A stretch of DNA of 52,515 nucleotides from CAG-791 sp963655255. Lineage in GTDB: Bacteria; Bacillota; Clostridia; Lachnospirales; Lachnospiraceae. Positions 27,492 through 36,328 of this stretch are shown piece after piece (positions within the stretch are counted from its first letter, which is position 1; each line of letters starts with the position of its first letter). The stretch spans positions 1-52,515 of the forward strand of contig CAVKEB010000018.1 in the NCBI GenBank assembly GCA_963655255.1, in the 5' to 3' direction. The notes under the pieces were generated by a model, which saw only the letters and a list, made by a program, of their open reading frames with translations, had not been told where the DNA came from and did not search any database. A program made the translations under genes and the position numbers.

Positions 27492-28323
27492 GGACAGTTC
27501 CTCCATCCGATTCATCGGAATCGCTCTGTGTGTAACGGGCGATGATGGATGAAATGGTTCCGTTTTGCTTCAATTCGGTGATGGCGCTGCTAAGGCTCTG
27601 GCAGGCAGAAGGGTCCGCGTCCCTGGAAAAAGCGACGCCGAGGTGCATGGTCATTGTGGAATCTTCCAGAATGCGGTACATTCCGGGATACTCGGTCATG
27701 ATCTGCTGCAGCACGGCCTTGTGGCAGGCAAGAGCGCCGGTGTATCCCTTGATAAAGGCGGTCGTGGCTTCCTCAAAGGTGCCGCAGGAATAGACGTTCT
27801 CGGTCCGGGTGAGCTTGTGATCCGTATCGTTCAGCAGAATTTCCTCTGCCTTGGAGCCTGCGCGCACGGCGATGCCGCCGCGGCTGTGCAGTTCCTGCAG
27901 CGACTGATCAGGGCACTGCGCATCGACCAGAACCGCCAGTTCGCTCTCCATGTAGGGCTCGGTCCAGAGATACTGATCCTCCCGTCCGTCCTCGGAAAAG
28001 GCGTTCCAGAGACAGTCCACGGAGCCGTCCTTCAGGTAGTCATCCTTCGAATTCCATGAAATCGGTACGAAAACAGGCTGATAACCGGCCTTTTCACACG
28101 CATCGCGCGCAATGTCCGCGTCAATTCCCGCGTAGGATCCGTTTTCATCCTTGAAGAAGAACGGACTCAGAATATCAACGCCGATCCTGAGCTCGGGAAG
28201 AGCAGAGGAATCGGATGAAGCTGCTGTTTTACTGGTGTCGGATTGCCGGCATGCGCAGAGCGTGCAGGTTAGAATCAGCGGCAGGAGCAAAGCAGACAGA
28301 TGTTTGCCAAAATGAAGCCGCAT
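27478..28323 (-). CDS. Solute-binding lipoprotein (SBP family 3), likely sensor partner
   Basis: A 281-residue extracytoplasmic binding protein. The signal peptide ends in a lipobox-like CTLCAC with the lipidated cysteine near residue 25. The mature part has the family 3 fold used for amino acids: ELRIGVDILSPFFFKDENGSYAGIDADIARDACEKAG, WNSKDDYLKDGSVDCLW and YSCGTFEEATTAF (fragments of one continuous domain). No transporter permease or ATPase genes are nearby. Instead it sits 14 bp into a shared overlap with the diguanylate cyclase gene, so it probably delivers a ligand signal to that enzyme, as in the NspS/MbaA pair of Vibrio. The ligand is unknown. Confidence 0.85.
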   Translation of the reverse strand: MRLHFGKHLSALLLPLILTCTLCACRQSDTSKTAASSDSSALPELRIGVDILSPFFFKDENGSYAGIDADIARDACEKAGYQPVFVPISWNSKDDYLKDGSVDCLWNAFSEDGREDQYLWTEPYMESELAVLVDAQCPDQSLQELHSRGGIAVRAGSKAEEILLNDTDHKLTRTENVYSCGTFEEATTAFIKGYTGALACHKAVLQQIMTEYPGMYRILEDSTMTMHLGVAFSRDADPSACQSLSSAITELKQNGTISSIIARYTQSDSDESDGGTVHVSQ

Positions 28324-28749
28324 CTATATGCCTCCTGAATATGGTAAATGAAACGGGTTTCGTATGATATGCGAAACGGTTGTGATAGTACTTAACTTTA
28401 TTATCGCCTTGCACGCTTACTTAATCAACCGAAAATGGCCTTTTTATGGCATAAATTGTGAAAATATAGAGAAAAATTCCGGCTGGAAAATTAAAAATGG
28501 ATGGATTTTTTAATAACATCCATGTGATTTCTGATTATTAGGATGGACGGAAGACAAGGACGGCGTTATGAAAACAGAAGAAAGAGAAAACGCGGATCTC
28601 GTCAAATCTCGTCAAACACGTTGACTTTTTTGGCGAGATTGATTATGACGATAACGAGATCGGTCTGCTTTTAAAGAATGGAAAAGTAAGTGGTATCCGG
28701 CGGTACCGGGATGCTTCCTGTGGAGATTTGAGAAAAAGAGGGGCGGAAC
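28324..28749. other. Divergent intergenic region with a frame-broken small reading frame
   Basis: Besides the minus-strand promoter, ATGGATG and CATCCAT form a hairpin near 28496-28522. A frame starts at ATG 28568 and stops after 18 codons. The stop is caused by a perfect 10-bp tandem duplication of TCTCGTCAAA (28597-28616). With one copy removed, the frame stays open past 28740. It matches nothing that I recognise. No plus-strand promoter is clear. Confidence 0.5.
28357..28428 (-). promoter_or_regulatory. Promoter and hairpin/operator for the SBP-cyclase operon
   Basis: Read on the minus strand, TTGATT (28428-28423), a 17-bp spacer, then GATAAT (28405-28400). Transcription would start near 28393. 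Just downstream GTTTCGTAT-GAT-ATGCGAAAC (28357-28377) forms a 9-bp inverted repeat that could be an operator or leader hairpin. Confidence 0.6.
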
Positions 28750-30258
28750 GTGAAGGAGCAAAGGAAAAAACGGCATTCCATCAATCGCAAGCTGCGGCTT
28801 CTGGTGGCGGCGGCCATGATTCCGTTTCTGTGCGTGGCGGCATACCTTCTGTACGCGCTGCTGTCGTACAGCAATGCATACGACCGAGTGGTCCGGAACA
28901 TGACAATGGCCAACACCTACAACCTCTCCTTCAAGGAGGAGATGGATGAGAATCTGTACAAGATCGTGGTCAGCGGAACGACCTTTGACGAGATCGAAAG
29001 CTCGGATTCCCTGGAGGATCCGTACGCGCTGATTGACGAACTGCAGAGTGATTTCCGGGAGTTGGAGACCATCACGACGGATGCGACCTCGCGCCGCTGG
29101 CTGCAGAACCTTTTGCGCAACATCGATACGCTGCGGGAACGCGTGGACGACATCCGCGTCAACCTGCAGGAGGGCGGGCACTACGATGAGAACATCGAGA
29201 TGCTGGACAACAACATCTATATCCTGACGGAGCTGATCCAGGATGACATTCAGTATTATATTTATTATCAGACGCAGAGCATGGAGCTGATGCGGGCGAC
29301 CCTGAATCAGCAGGCATTCACGTTCATTTTTTATATGGTTCTTCTGATTACAGCGCTGACCGCGTTTGTCTCTCTGGTGGAGACCCGGATTTCGCACAGC
29401 ATCTCGCGGCCGCTCCAGGAGCTTGGTCAGGTGACCCGCGAGATTGCACAGGGAGATTTTTCTGTGCGGGCCGGGGAGAACGGCGATGTTGAGACGGCGG
29501 CCCTTTCCGCCAGTGTCAATGACATGGCGCAGCACCTCTCCGTGATGGTGACGAAGATCCGGGAGGACGAGCGCAAGATGCGGAAGGCGGAGCTGCGGCT
29601 TCTGCAGGAGCAGATCAATCCGCATTTCCTCTATAACACGCTGGACGCGATTGTCTGGCTGATTGAGGACGGGAAGTCGGAAGAGGCTGAGGACATGGTG
29701 GTGTCGCTCTCGTCTTTTTTCCGGACCGTGCTCTCCAGAGGACGCGAATTCATCAGCATCCGCGAGGAGGAGCAGCACATCCGGAGCTATCTGGAAATCC
29801 AGAAGGCCAGATATCAGGATATCCTGAATTATGAAATTCAGATGGATCCCGGGCTGTATCCTTACGAAACGCTGAAAATGACGCTCCAGCCGCTCGTGGA
29901 AAATGCGCTCTATCACGGAGTGAAGAACAAGCGAAACGGCGGAAAAATCCGCATCACTGGAGAAAAGGACGGGGCGCTGATCCGCTTTGCGGTGGAGGAC
30001 GACGGAATCGGGATGAGCAGGGAGGAGCTATTGCACCTTCGCGAGGAGATTCAGCGGCCCTGCAAGGAGACCGACAAGGGCTTTGGAATGGCGAATGTCA
30101 ATGAGAGAATCCGGATGAACTTCGGCGTGAACTACGGGCTGACGATTGATTCGGAGGAGGGAAAGGGAACCTGCGTCGGCGTTGCCATTCCGGCGATCCT
30201 CCTGCGGGAGGAACCGGAAGGCGGAGAGCCGGCAGCCTCACAAGGAGAATCGGTCTGA
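28750..30258 (+). CDS. Sensor histidine kinase, YesM/LytS-like (HisKA_5TM-free, PF06580 type)
   Basis: A 502-residue membrane sensor kinase. Membrane helices at about residues 14-38 and 190-212 flank an extracytoplasmic helical sensor. A HAMP segment (SRPLQELGQVTREIAQGDF) follows, then the histidine box EQINPHFLYNTLDAIVWL with His near residue 292, and a HATPase domain (PLVENALYHGVKNKRNGG, DDGIGMSREEL, GKGTCVGVAIP). The start is GTG behind GAGGGG. It is the first gene of a three-gene sensing operon with a sugar-binding lipoprotein and an AraC-type response regulator, placed just before a sugar importer. It should phosphorylate the regulator at 31501-33135 in response to bound sugar. Confidence 0.93.
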   Translation: MKEQRKKRHSINRKLRLLVAAAMIPFLCVAAYLLYALLSYSNAYDRVVRNMTMANTYNLSFKEEMDENLYKIVVSGTTFDEIESSDSLEDPYALIDELQSDFRELETITTDATSRRWLQNLLRNIDTLRERVDDIRVNLQEGGHYDENIEMLDNNIYILTELIQDDIQYYIYYQTQSMELMRATLNQQAFTFIFYMVLLITALTAFVSLVETRISHSISRPLQELGQVTREIAQGDFSVRAGENGDVETAALSASVNDMAQHLSVMVTKIREDERKMRKAELRLLQEQINPHFLYNTLDAIVWLIEDGKSEEAEDMVVSLSSFFRTVLSRGREFISIREEEQHIRSYLEIQKARYQDILNYEIQMDPGLYPYETLKMTLQPLVENALYHGVKNKRNGGKIRITGEKDGALIRFAVEDDGIGMSREELLHLREEIQRPCKETDKGFGMANVNERIRMNFGVNYGLTIDSEEGKGTCVGVAIPAILLREEPEGGEPAASQGESV

Positions 30259-30360
30259 TTCGAGAAAGACCGCAGCGGCCGGCGATGATTGCACGGCAGC
30301 AGGGGCACCGGACGTGATGGAGATCCTGCCCGGGAATTCCGGGAGAAGATAAGACGGACG

Positions 30361-31401
30361 ATGAATACAGGAACAGAACGAAGAAAGAAAAAAGGAAAAT
30401 GGGCGGCAGCGCTGGCGCTCTTGTGCGCGGCCATCCTTTCCGGCTGTAGTCCCTTTGACCCGACGGCCGCGGAGCATTCCGTTCAGGAAGAGGAAGAAGA
30501 GCAGAACGAGGACCTGATCAGTGTGGGTTTCTCGCAGCTGGGCAGCGAGTCGATCTGGAGAACGGCCAACACGAATTCCGTCCGCGAGACCCTGACGGAG
30601 GAAAACGGATATTTTCTCTTGTTCGACAATGCGCGGCAGATGCAGGACAAGCAGATCAAGGCTCTGCGCAGCTTTATTTCGCAGCGAGTGGACGTGATCG
30701 TGTTCTGTCCGGTCCGTGAGAACGGCTGGGAGACCGTGCTGGAGGAGGCGAAGGAGGCCGGGATTCCGGTGATTGTCCTGGACCGGGCGATTTCGGTTGC
30801 GGATGATTCGCTGTACACCTGCTTTGTCGGTGAAGACATGCGCGAAGAAGGCGTCAAGGCGGGAGTTTGGCTGGAAGAAAATCTGGAAGCGCAGGGCAAA
30901 AGCGGGGAAGAGACCAACATCGTGGTCCTGCAGGGAACGGAAGGTTCCTCGGCGCAGCTCGGCAGGACCAGCGGCTTCAATGCCATTGCGGCAAGGCATC
31001 CGAACTGGAAGCTGACGGCGCAGAACGGCGGAGACTTTACGGAGGCCAAGGGCAAGGAGGTCATGGAGCGGTTTCTGGAGGAATTCGATGACATTGATGT
31101 CATCGTGGCGCAGAATGATGACATGGCGTTCGGCGCGCTGGAGGCCTTGGAAGAGGCGGGAATTGAGCCGGGGAAGGACGTCACGCTGATCTCCTTCGAC
31201 GGCTCCCGGAGAGCACTCGAATACGTGGAGGAAGGCAGAATCAATGTGGATGTGGAGTGCAATCCGCTGTCCGGGCCGCTTCTGTCCGATGTGATCCGCA
31301 AGATTGAGGCGGGCATGCAGGTGCAGAAGGAATATTATATGGAAGAGATGGTCTTCACGAAGGACAATGCGGGAGACTATCTGGAAGAGCGCCAGTATTA
31401 G
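30361..31401 (+). CDS. Sugar-binding lipoprotein of a sensing operon, YtfQ paralogue
   Basis: A 346-residue type I periplasmic-binding-like protein. The signal peptide ends in the lipobox LSGC (Cys near residue 23), followed by an acidic linker. The binding domain ISVGFSQLGSESIWRTANTN closely resembles the transporter-linked protein at 34985. It is encoded between the histidine kinase and the response regulator rather than with the permeases, so the likely role is to present sugar to the kinase. The start ATG at 30361 follows GGGAGAAG; the open frame from 30289 is not preferred. The linker glutamate run (about residues 38-46) is unusual for this family. Confidence 0.9.
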   Translation: MNTGTERRKKKGKWAAALALLCAAILSGCSPFDPTAAEHSVQEEEEEQNEDLISVGFSQLGSESIWRTANTNSVRETLTEENGYFLLFDNARQMQDKQIKALRSFISQRVDVIVFCPVRENGWETVLEEAKEAGIPVIVLDRAISVADDSLYTCFVGEDMREEGVKAGVWLEENLEAQGKSGEETNIVVLQGTEGSSAQLGRTSGFNAIAARHPNWKLTAQNGGDFTEAKGKEVMERFLEEFDDIDVIVAQNDDMAFGALEALEEAGIEPGKDVTLISFDGSRRALEYVEEGRINVDVECNPLSGPLLSDVIRKIEAGMQVQKEYYMEEMVFTKDNAGDYLEERQY

Positions 31402-31500
31402 CGTATTGATCAGAGAGCGCCGATGTCAGAGCAGGCGGAAGAATCCGGAATCCGGGGCGTGCCGGGAGATGCCGGACAAGGCAGGGGGAGAACAGGAACA

Positions 31501-33135
31501 ATGCTGAAGGTTTTTCTGGTGGAAGATGAGACGGTCGTGCGGGAGAGTCTTCGTGATAACATCCCATGGGGGGAATGCGGTTTTGAGTTTGCGGGAGAGG
31601 CAGGAGACGGTGAGAGTGCGCTTCCTTTGATTCAGAAGACGAGACCGGATGTTCTGATTACGGACATCAAGATGCCGTTTATGGACGGCCTGTCCCTGTG
31701 CCACATCGTCGGAAAGGAATTTCCTTCCATGAAAATGATCATCATGAGCGGCTATGATGACTTTGAGTATGCGCGGCGGGCGATCCGGGAGGGCGTGGAG
31801 CAGTACCTCTTGAAGCCGATCACGCGAAAGAGCATGAAGGAAGCGCTGGAAGAGGTCCGGCAGAAGATCGAGAACGAGCAGGAGCAGGCGCGGTATGTCG
31901 AGCAGTACGAGCTGGAGAGCCGTGAGTTCGAGCAGCTGCAGCGGCAGGAATTCCTGGAGAAAGTTTTCAGCGGCAGGGCTTCCATTGAAACCATCTATGA
32001 GGAGGCGAAGAAGCTGAATCTCGACATCAGCGCCGAGGCGTTCAACTGCATCCTGTTCACGTTCCATGACAGAAAGCAGGAAGGGAGCACGGCGGATTCC
32101 GAGGCCTATCAGAGAACGATGGACGAGCTCGGCATGTTCTTCCTGCGCTCTCCGGCCTACATCATGTGCGGGTGGTCGCTCAGTACCTTTGCGGTCATTG
32201 TAAAAGGGAGCGCGGAGTCGGTGCCGGAGTATACGAAAGGGGCCGTGAAGAAGATCGCGGAGGTCTGCGGAAACCGCGAGGACGAGATCGACTGGTATGT
32301 GGCAGCGGGAGAACCGGTGACGCGGTTCAGCGAGCTGCGAAGTTGCTACGCGGAGGCCAATCACGCGTTCGCCTGCCGGTATCTTACGCCTGGGACACAT
32401 GTACTGACGAAGGAAACAGCAGAGGCCGTGTCCGCGGACAGCAGGGAAAAGGGAACGATCCTGAACGTGGACGCTTCCCGCGTGGACACCTCTGTGATCC
32501 GGAGCTTTCTGAAGGACGGACAGCCGCAGGAGATCCGGGAATTCTCGGAGAGATATCTGGCAAGCTTCTCGGATGTCACGGGGTCCCGGATTTTCCGGAA
32601 TTACCTGGCGCTGAACATCCGCTTTGCCGTCATTTCCTATATCCAGAAGCTCGGTTTTTCCCAGGAGGAGTTTACGGAAGGGCTGGACGAGAGCCTGCAG
32701 AATTTCAATCTCGAGGCAGGAGACATGCAGCCGTATCTGGAAAACCTTCTGGGCAGGGCGCTGGAATACCGGGACCGCGAGTCCACCCGGCAGGGGAGCA
32801 GGATTCTGCAGGAGGCGCAGAGCTATCTGGATGAGAATTATACGAATCCGGAGCTCTCCCTGAATTCCGCCGCGGCGCAGGTGGGCGTGAGCGGCTCGTA
32901 TCTGTCCTCGGTGTTCAGCAGGGAGGCCGGCAAGACCTTCGTGGAATACCTGACCGAGAAGAGAATGAAGGAGGCCTGCCGGATGCTGCGGGAGACCAGG
33001 GAGCATACCGCGGAAATCGCTGCTGCGGTCGGCTACCGGGATCCGCATTATTTCAGCTACGTGTTCCGGAAGACGATGGGATATTCTACCAAGGAGTACC
33101 GCTCCCGGATGGAACGGGAATCCGCAGAATCCTGA
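31501..33135 (+). CDS. Response regulator with AraC-type DNA-binding domain
   Basis: A 544-residue YesN-like regulator. The receiver domain has the acidic pair in VEDETVVRESL, the phospho-acceptor aspartate in TDIKMPFMDG (residue 55) and LKPITRKSM. A long middle region of about 300 residues follows. The C-terminal AraC domain has two helix-turn-helix motifs (LSLNSAAAQVGVSGSYLSS and TAEIAAAVGYRDPHYFSYV) and ends near GYSTKEYR. The start ATG at 31501 has GGGGGAGAA upstream. As partner of the kinase, it probably activates the sugar importer genes starting at 34985 and perhaps its own operon. Confidence 0.94.
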   Translation: MLKVFLVEDETVVRESLRDNIPWGECGFEFAGEAGDGESALPLIQKTRPDVLITDIKMPFMDGLSLCHIVGKEFPSMKMIIMSGYDDFEYARRAIREGVEQYLLKPITRKSMKEALEEVRQKIENEQEQARYVEQYELESREFEQLQRQEFLEKVFSGRASIETIYEEAKKLNLDISAEAFNCILFTFHDRKQEGSTADSEAYQRTMDELGMFFLRSPAYIMCGWSLSTFAVIVKGSAESVPEYTKGAVKKIAEVCGNREDEIDWYVAAGEPVTRFSELRSCYAEANHAFACRYLTPGTHVLTKETAEAVSADSREKGTILNVDASRVDTSVIRSFLKDGQPQEIREFSERYLASFSDVTGSRIFRNYLALNIRFAVISYIQKLGFSQEEFTEGLDESLQNFNLEAGDMQPYLENLLGRALEYRDRESTRQGSRILQEAQSYLDENYTNPELSLNSAAAQVGVSGSYLSSVFSREAGKTFVEYLTEKRMKEACRMLRETREHTAEIAAAVGYRDPHYFSYVFRKTMGYSTKEYRSRMERESAES

Positions 33136-33290
33136 CAAGGATGCGTTGTCCTCCTGGGGACCGTCTCTTCGCGGTTTGGAGACACAGATGCAAAACAGAA
33201 AACTCCGGAGGACGGGATTTTATATGGCCCGCAGGCGGGTGCTGCCTTTGCAGGAGGGAAAATACGGTGAAAGGCATCCGGCAGAGGTGG

Positions 33291-34397
33291 TCAGACAGCT
33301 CGCAGGCTGTCCCCTTTTTCGAGAGAGAGCGGCAGCAGGATGCTCTCCGGAATTCCTCCGCGGATCTGCCGCAGCAGCAGGCGGACCGCATGTTCCCCGA
33401 GGCAGGAGGCGCCGACAAGGGACGCCGTGTGGACGGGGGCAAGGTGCTGCAGATAGCTTCCCTCGAAGCTTGCCAGACTGAAATCCCCGGGGACGCTGAG
33501 GCCCAGAGAAGAGAGCTTCTGAAGGACGGCCGCGGCAAGAAGGTCATCGGAGCAGACAAGGGCGGTGGAGCCTGCACAGACCTTCTGAAGGAAAGCGGAG
33601 AGCCGGTTTCCCTCGCCGCTCAGGATTTCTGCGGTTTCCGGGCTTCCGGGGAGGAGGAACAAATCGGGATCCATGGGAAGCCCCGTCTCCCGGAGCGCCG
33701 TAAGCCAGCTCTGAAAGCGGTTCACATCCGGCTGGGCGCAGGAAGAGAAGATCCCGGCAACCCGGCGGTGGCCGAGCTGCGCCAGCGTCCGCGCAAGGAG
33801 CCTTGCGCCCTGGAGAGAATCCTCTGCGGCATAGGGGATGGAGAGAGCGGCAGAGCTGCCCGGGACGGAATTCTCCGGAATCCGGACGGGACCCAGCAGG
33901 GAGACCGCCGGAACGGACAAAGGTTTCCCGATCAGGCGCAGCAGAAGGTCCGCGTTGGGATCCGGAATGCAGGAGAAGCTCTCGAGAAGGAGACCGCGCG
34001 GCGGATGTGAGAGAAGCTCTGAGAGGATCCGGCGCTCTGTCTCAAAGCTTCTGCGCAGATCATAGACGGACAGGGAAAAACCGGCCTTTGCAGCCGCGCG
34101 CCGCGCCTGTTCCACGATGGCGGGAGAGCGGTAGCGAAGAGGAGAGGCAAGGAGCAGGGCCAGGGAGTTGTCTGAAGGATCCGGAGATTTCCCGGTCAGG
34201 AAGCTCCCGCTTCCCTGGCGCCGCCGTAAGAGGCCCTCCTCTTCCAGCGTGGCAAGAGCCTTCCGCACGGTCACGCGGCTGACTGCAAATTCCCGACACA
34301 GGGCCGCCTCCGTCGGGAAGCGGTATTCCTTTTTCTTCAAAGCCTCGTCAATCATCCGGTGAAGCGCCGGAATCAGAAAATCACATTTCTTCATCAT
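33291..34397 (-). CDS. GntR-LacI hybrid transcriptional repressor (AraR-like)
   Basis: A 368-residue repressor with the AraR layout. The N-terminal GntR winged helix spans residues 1-70 (RFPTEAALCREFAVSRVTVRKALATLEEEGLL, seen as a continuous block). It is joined to a LacI-type sugar-binding core that starts NSLALLLASPL and includes DDLLAAAVLQKLSSLGLSVPGDFSLASFEG. It is divergent from the ytfQ-like gene, with 587 bp between. Palindromes there are possible operators. Two ATGs at 34397 and 34394 are possible starts. With the two-component system it gives two independent sugar inputs on the same importer. Arabinose specificity is not implied by the architecture alone. Confidence 0.9.
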   Translation of the reverse strand: MMKKCDFLIPALHRMIDEALKKKEYRFPTEAALCREFAVSRVTVRKALATLEEEGLLRRRQGSGSFLTGKSPDPSDNSLALLLASPLRYRSPAIVEQARRAAAKAGFSLSVYDLRRSFETERRILSELLSHPPRGLLLESFSCIPDPNADLLLRLIGKPLSVPAVSLLGPVRIPENSVPGSSAALSIPYAAEDSLQGARLLARTLAQLGHRRVAGIFSSCAQPDVNRFQSWLTALRETGLPMDPDLFLLPGSPETAEILSGEGNRLSAFLQKVCAGSTALVCSDDLLAAAVLQKLSSLGLSVPGDFSLASFEGSYLQHLAPVHTASLVGASCLGEHAVRLLLRQIRGGIPESILLPLSLEKGDSLRAV

Positions 34398-34984
34398 GTG
34401 TCACAACTTTTCCAATTAGATCTTTGTCTGTTTCCTGCGGGATGGGCCGCAGATCCTATGGAATATCCGGTACCTGTGGGATGAAATGCAGGTCCTCAGA
34501 AAACTTCCGGGCAGATGTAATTTTTCCCTCAAGGGATGCAAAAATACAGAAAATCCTGCCGCACTCCGGGAAAATTTTTACTCACATTTTTCTTTGGAAA
34601 ATAAAAATATTCTCCGGAACGGATCCGGACTGTCGGAATTCACAAAGAAACCGCCGGGGGAAAAATCCTGCGGCATCTGAAAATTTCATCCTGCCACGTG
34701 CACCACATCTTAAAATTTCTTCCATTCCAGAAAGAAAAAGGATCAATTTGTATCTTATAAGATATTAAAACGGAAGATTTGTATTGTCAATCTGATGAAA
34801 ACTGTGCAGATGAACGATGAAACATAGAGAACAATGCGGAATTCTGGCAGAATGATATCAGCAAAGGGAACAGAAAGTTCCACAACAGGCAGAGCTCCCA
34901 AGGAATGAATCCGATGTAAGAAGAGATTCCGCAGGGAGCCCGGCAGGCAAATCATATGTTTCATATTATTTTCAGGAGGGTTCT
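34398..34984. promoter_or_regulatory. 587-bp regulatory region between the GntR-LacI gene and the sugar importer
   Basis: AT-rich and gene-free. A perfect palindrome ATCTTATAAGAT lies at 34752-34763. An inverted repeat AGATT (34775-34779) and AATCT (34789-34793) flanks TGTATTGTC. These could bind the divergent repressor. The importer start at 34985 follows AGGAGGG. No sigma-A promoter of good quality was found. The length suggests a long leader or activator-dependent promoter for the AraC-type regulator. Confidence 0.5.
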
Positions 34985-36118
34985 ATGAAAAAGAAAGTTT
35001 TTGCTTCGATGATGGCCGCTGCACTGGCCGTTTCCATGCTGGCAGGATGCGGCTCTTCTTCCGCACCGGCGCAGGATTCCGGCTCCGCAGCTTCTGAGGA
35101 GAGCACGGATGCGGCGGACACTTCCGCGGCAGACGACACCACGGCAGATGCGTCCGATTCTTCCGACGGAGGTCTCATTACCGTAGGCTTTGCACAGGTC
35201 GGTCATGAATCCGACTGGCGCACTGCTTCCACGAATTCGGTCCAGTCCGCGCTGTCCGAAGAGAACGGAATTGATCTTCAGTTCGTTGACTGCGACAACG
35301 ATTCCGCAGCACAGCTCGAGGCAGTCCGCAACTTCATTTCCCAGGACGTTGACTACATCGTCATTGATCCGATCGTATCCACCGGCTGGGACACCGTTCT
35401 GACCGAGGCAGAGGATGCCGGCATTCCGGTTATCGTCATCGACCGTACCATTGATGATTCCGACAAGTATGTTTCCTGGGTCGGCTCCGAATTCACCAAC
35501 GAGGGTCTTGCGGCAGGCGCATGGCTGAAGGCTTACGCAGAGGCAAAGGGCATCGATGACCTGAACATTCTGGAGATCACGGGAACCACCGGATCCTCCG
35601 CAGAAATCGGACGTACCACCGGTTTCCACAAGTATGTAGAGGACAACGGATGGAACCTGATCGATTCCCAGACCGGCGACTTCACACAGGAAGGCGGCCA
35701 GAGCGTCATGGAGTCCTACTGCAAGTCCTATGACGGCCAGTTCAACGTTGTAATCTGCCAGAACGATAACGAGGCATTTGGTGCCATCGATGCAATGAAG
35801 GCAGCAGGTGTTTCCTACGGCGTAGGCGGCGATGTGATCCTGATCTCCTTTGATGCATGCAAGGCCGGTCTGACCGATGTACTTGCAGGACAGATCAACG
35901 CAGACTTCCAGTGCAACCCTCTGCAGGGACCTGACTGCCTGAACATCATCAAGACCCTTGAGGCAGGCGGCGAAGTAGAGAAGCAGACCTTCATGGCTGA
36001 GCCCTGGTACGTTGCAGAAGATACTCTTCCGAGCATCTCTTACACGAATAACGCAGGCGAGGATGTTACCGAGGATCTGATCGTTGTCGATCAGGCAGTG
36101 GTAGACGGAGCATACTGA
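34985..36118 (+). CDS. ytfQ: Sugar ABC transporter substrate-binding lipoprotein, galactofuranose-type
   Basis: A 377-residue binding protein of a CUT2-type importer. The signal peptide ends in the lipobox MLAGC (Cys near residue 20), followed by an Ala/Ser/Asp-rich linker. The binding core LITVGFAQVGHESDWRTASTN and the block DYIVIDPIVSTGWDTVL match the YtfQ branch, which in E. coli binds galactofuranose. It is followed by a GC-rich hairpin with a T run (36142-36177), a usual way to make more binding protein than membrane subunits. The codon use is regular and C-rich, fitting high expression. Exact sugar specificity is inference from family resemblance. Confidence 0.92.
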   Translation: MKKKVFASMMAAALAVSMLAGCGSSSAPAQDSGSAASEESTDAADTSAADDTTADASDSSDGGLITVGFAQVGHESDWRTASTNSVQSALSEENGIDLQFVDCDNDSAAQLEAVRNFISQDVDYIVIDPIVSTGWDTVLTEAEDAGIPVIVIDRTIDDSDKYVSWVGSEFTNEGLAAGAWLKAYAEAKGIDDLNILEITGTTGSSAEIGRTTGFHKYVEDNGWNLIDSQTGDFTQEGGQSVMESYCKSYDGQFNVVICQNDNEAFGAIDAMKAAGVSYGVGGDVILISFDACKAGLTDVLAGQINADFQCNPLQGPDCLNIIKTLEAGGEVEKQTFMAEPWYVAEDTLPSISYTNNAGEDVTEDLIVVDQAVVDGAY

Positions 36119-36141
36119 TTACTCCAGGGAGTACAGAGAAA

Positions 36142-36177
36142 GGGGCGGTTCCCTGAACGGGAGCTGTCCCTGTTTTT
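36142..36177 (+). terminator. Intercistronic partial terminator after the binding protein
   Basis: GGG-CGG-TTCCC pairs with GGGAGCTGTCCC around TGAA, followed by TGTTTTTG. A competing hairpin between TCCCTG and CAGGGA (36167-36192) overlaps it. It probably lowers readthrough into the ATPase gene. Confidence 0.65.
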
Positions 36178-36204
36178 GAAAAATGCAGGGAACTGTCCGG
36201 TACA

Positions 36205-36312
36205 TCTCAAACTGCCCTGTGAGCCCTCACGGGCGGGGTCACAGGGCAATTACTCACGAGAATATGCCCGCAAGCGGTCAATTCTCGTAAAAACTGCCCT
36301 TTGCCAGACAGT
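36205..36312 (-). repeat. Family II-like element in inverted orientation
   Basis: Read on the minus strand: stem ACGAGAAT / ATTCTCGT capped by CCGCTTGCGG (36264-36275), then a hairpin with arms TGCCCTGTGA and TCACAGGGCA, then GTTTGAGATG. Loop, order and final box resemble the two plus-strand Family II copies. The flanking GTTCAGCACAT block is not seen. Confidence 0.5.
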
Positions 36313-36328
36313 TATAAATGGAGGAATT

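Noticed and set aside
31426..33138. 570-residue minus-strand open frame opposite the response regulator
   Set aside because: Shadow of a complete receiver-AraC protein on the plus strand.
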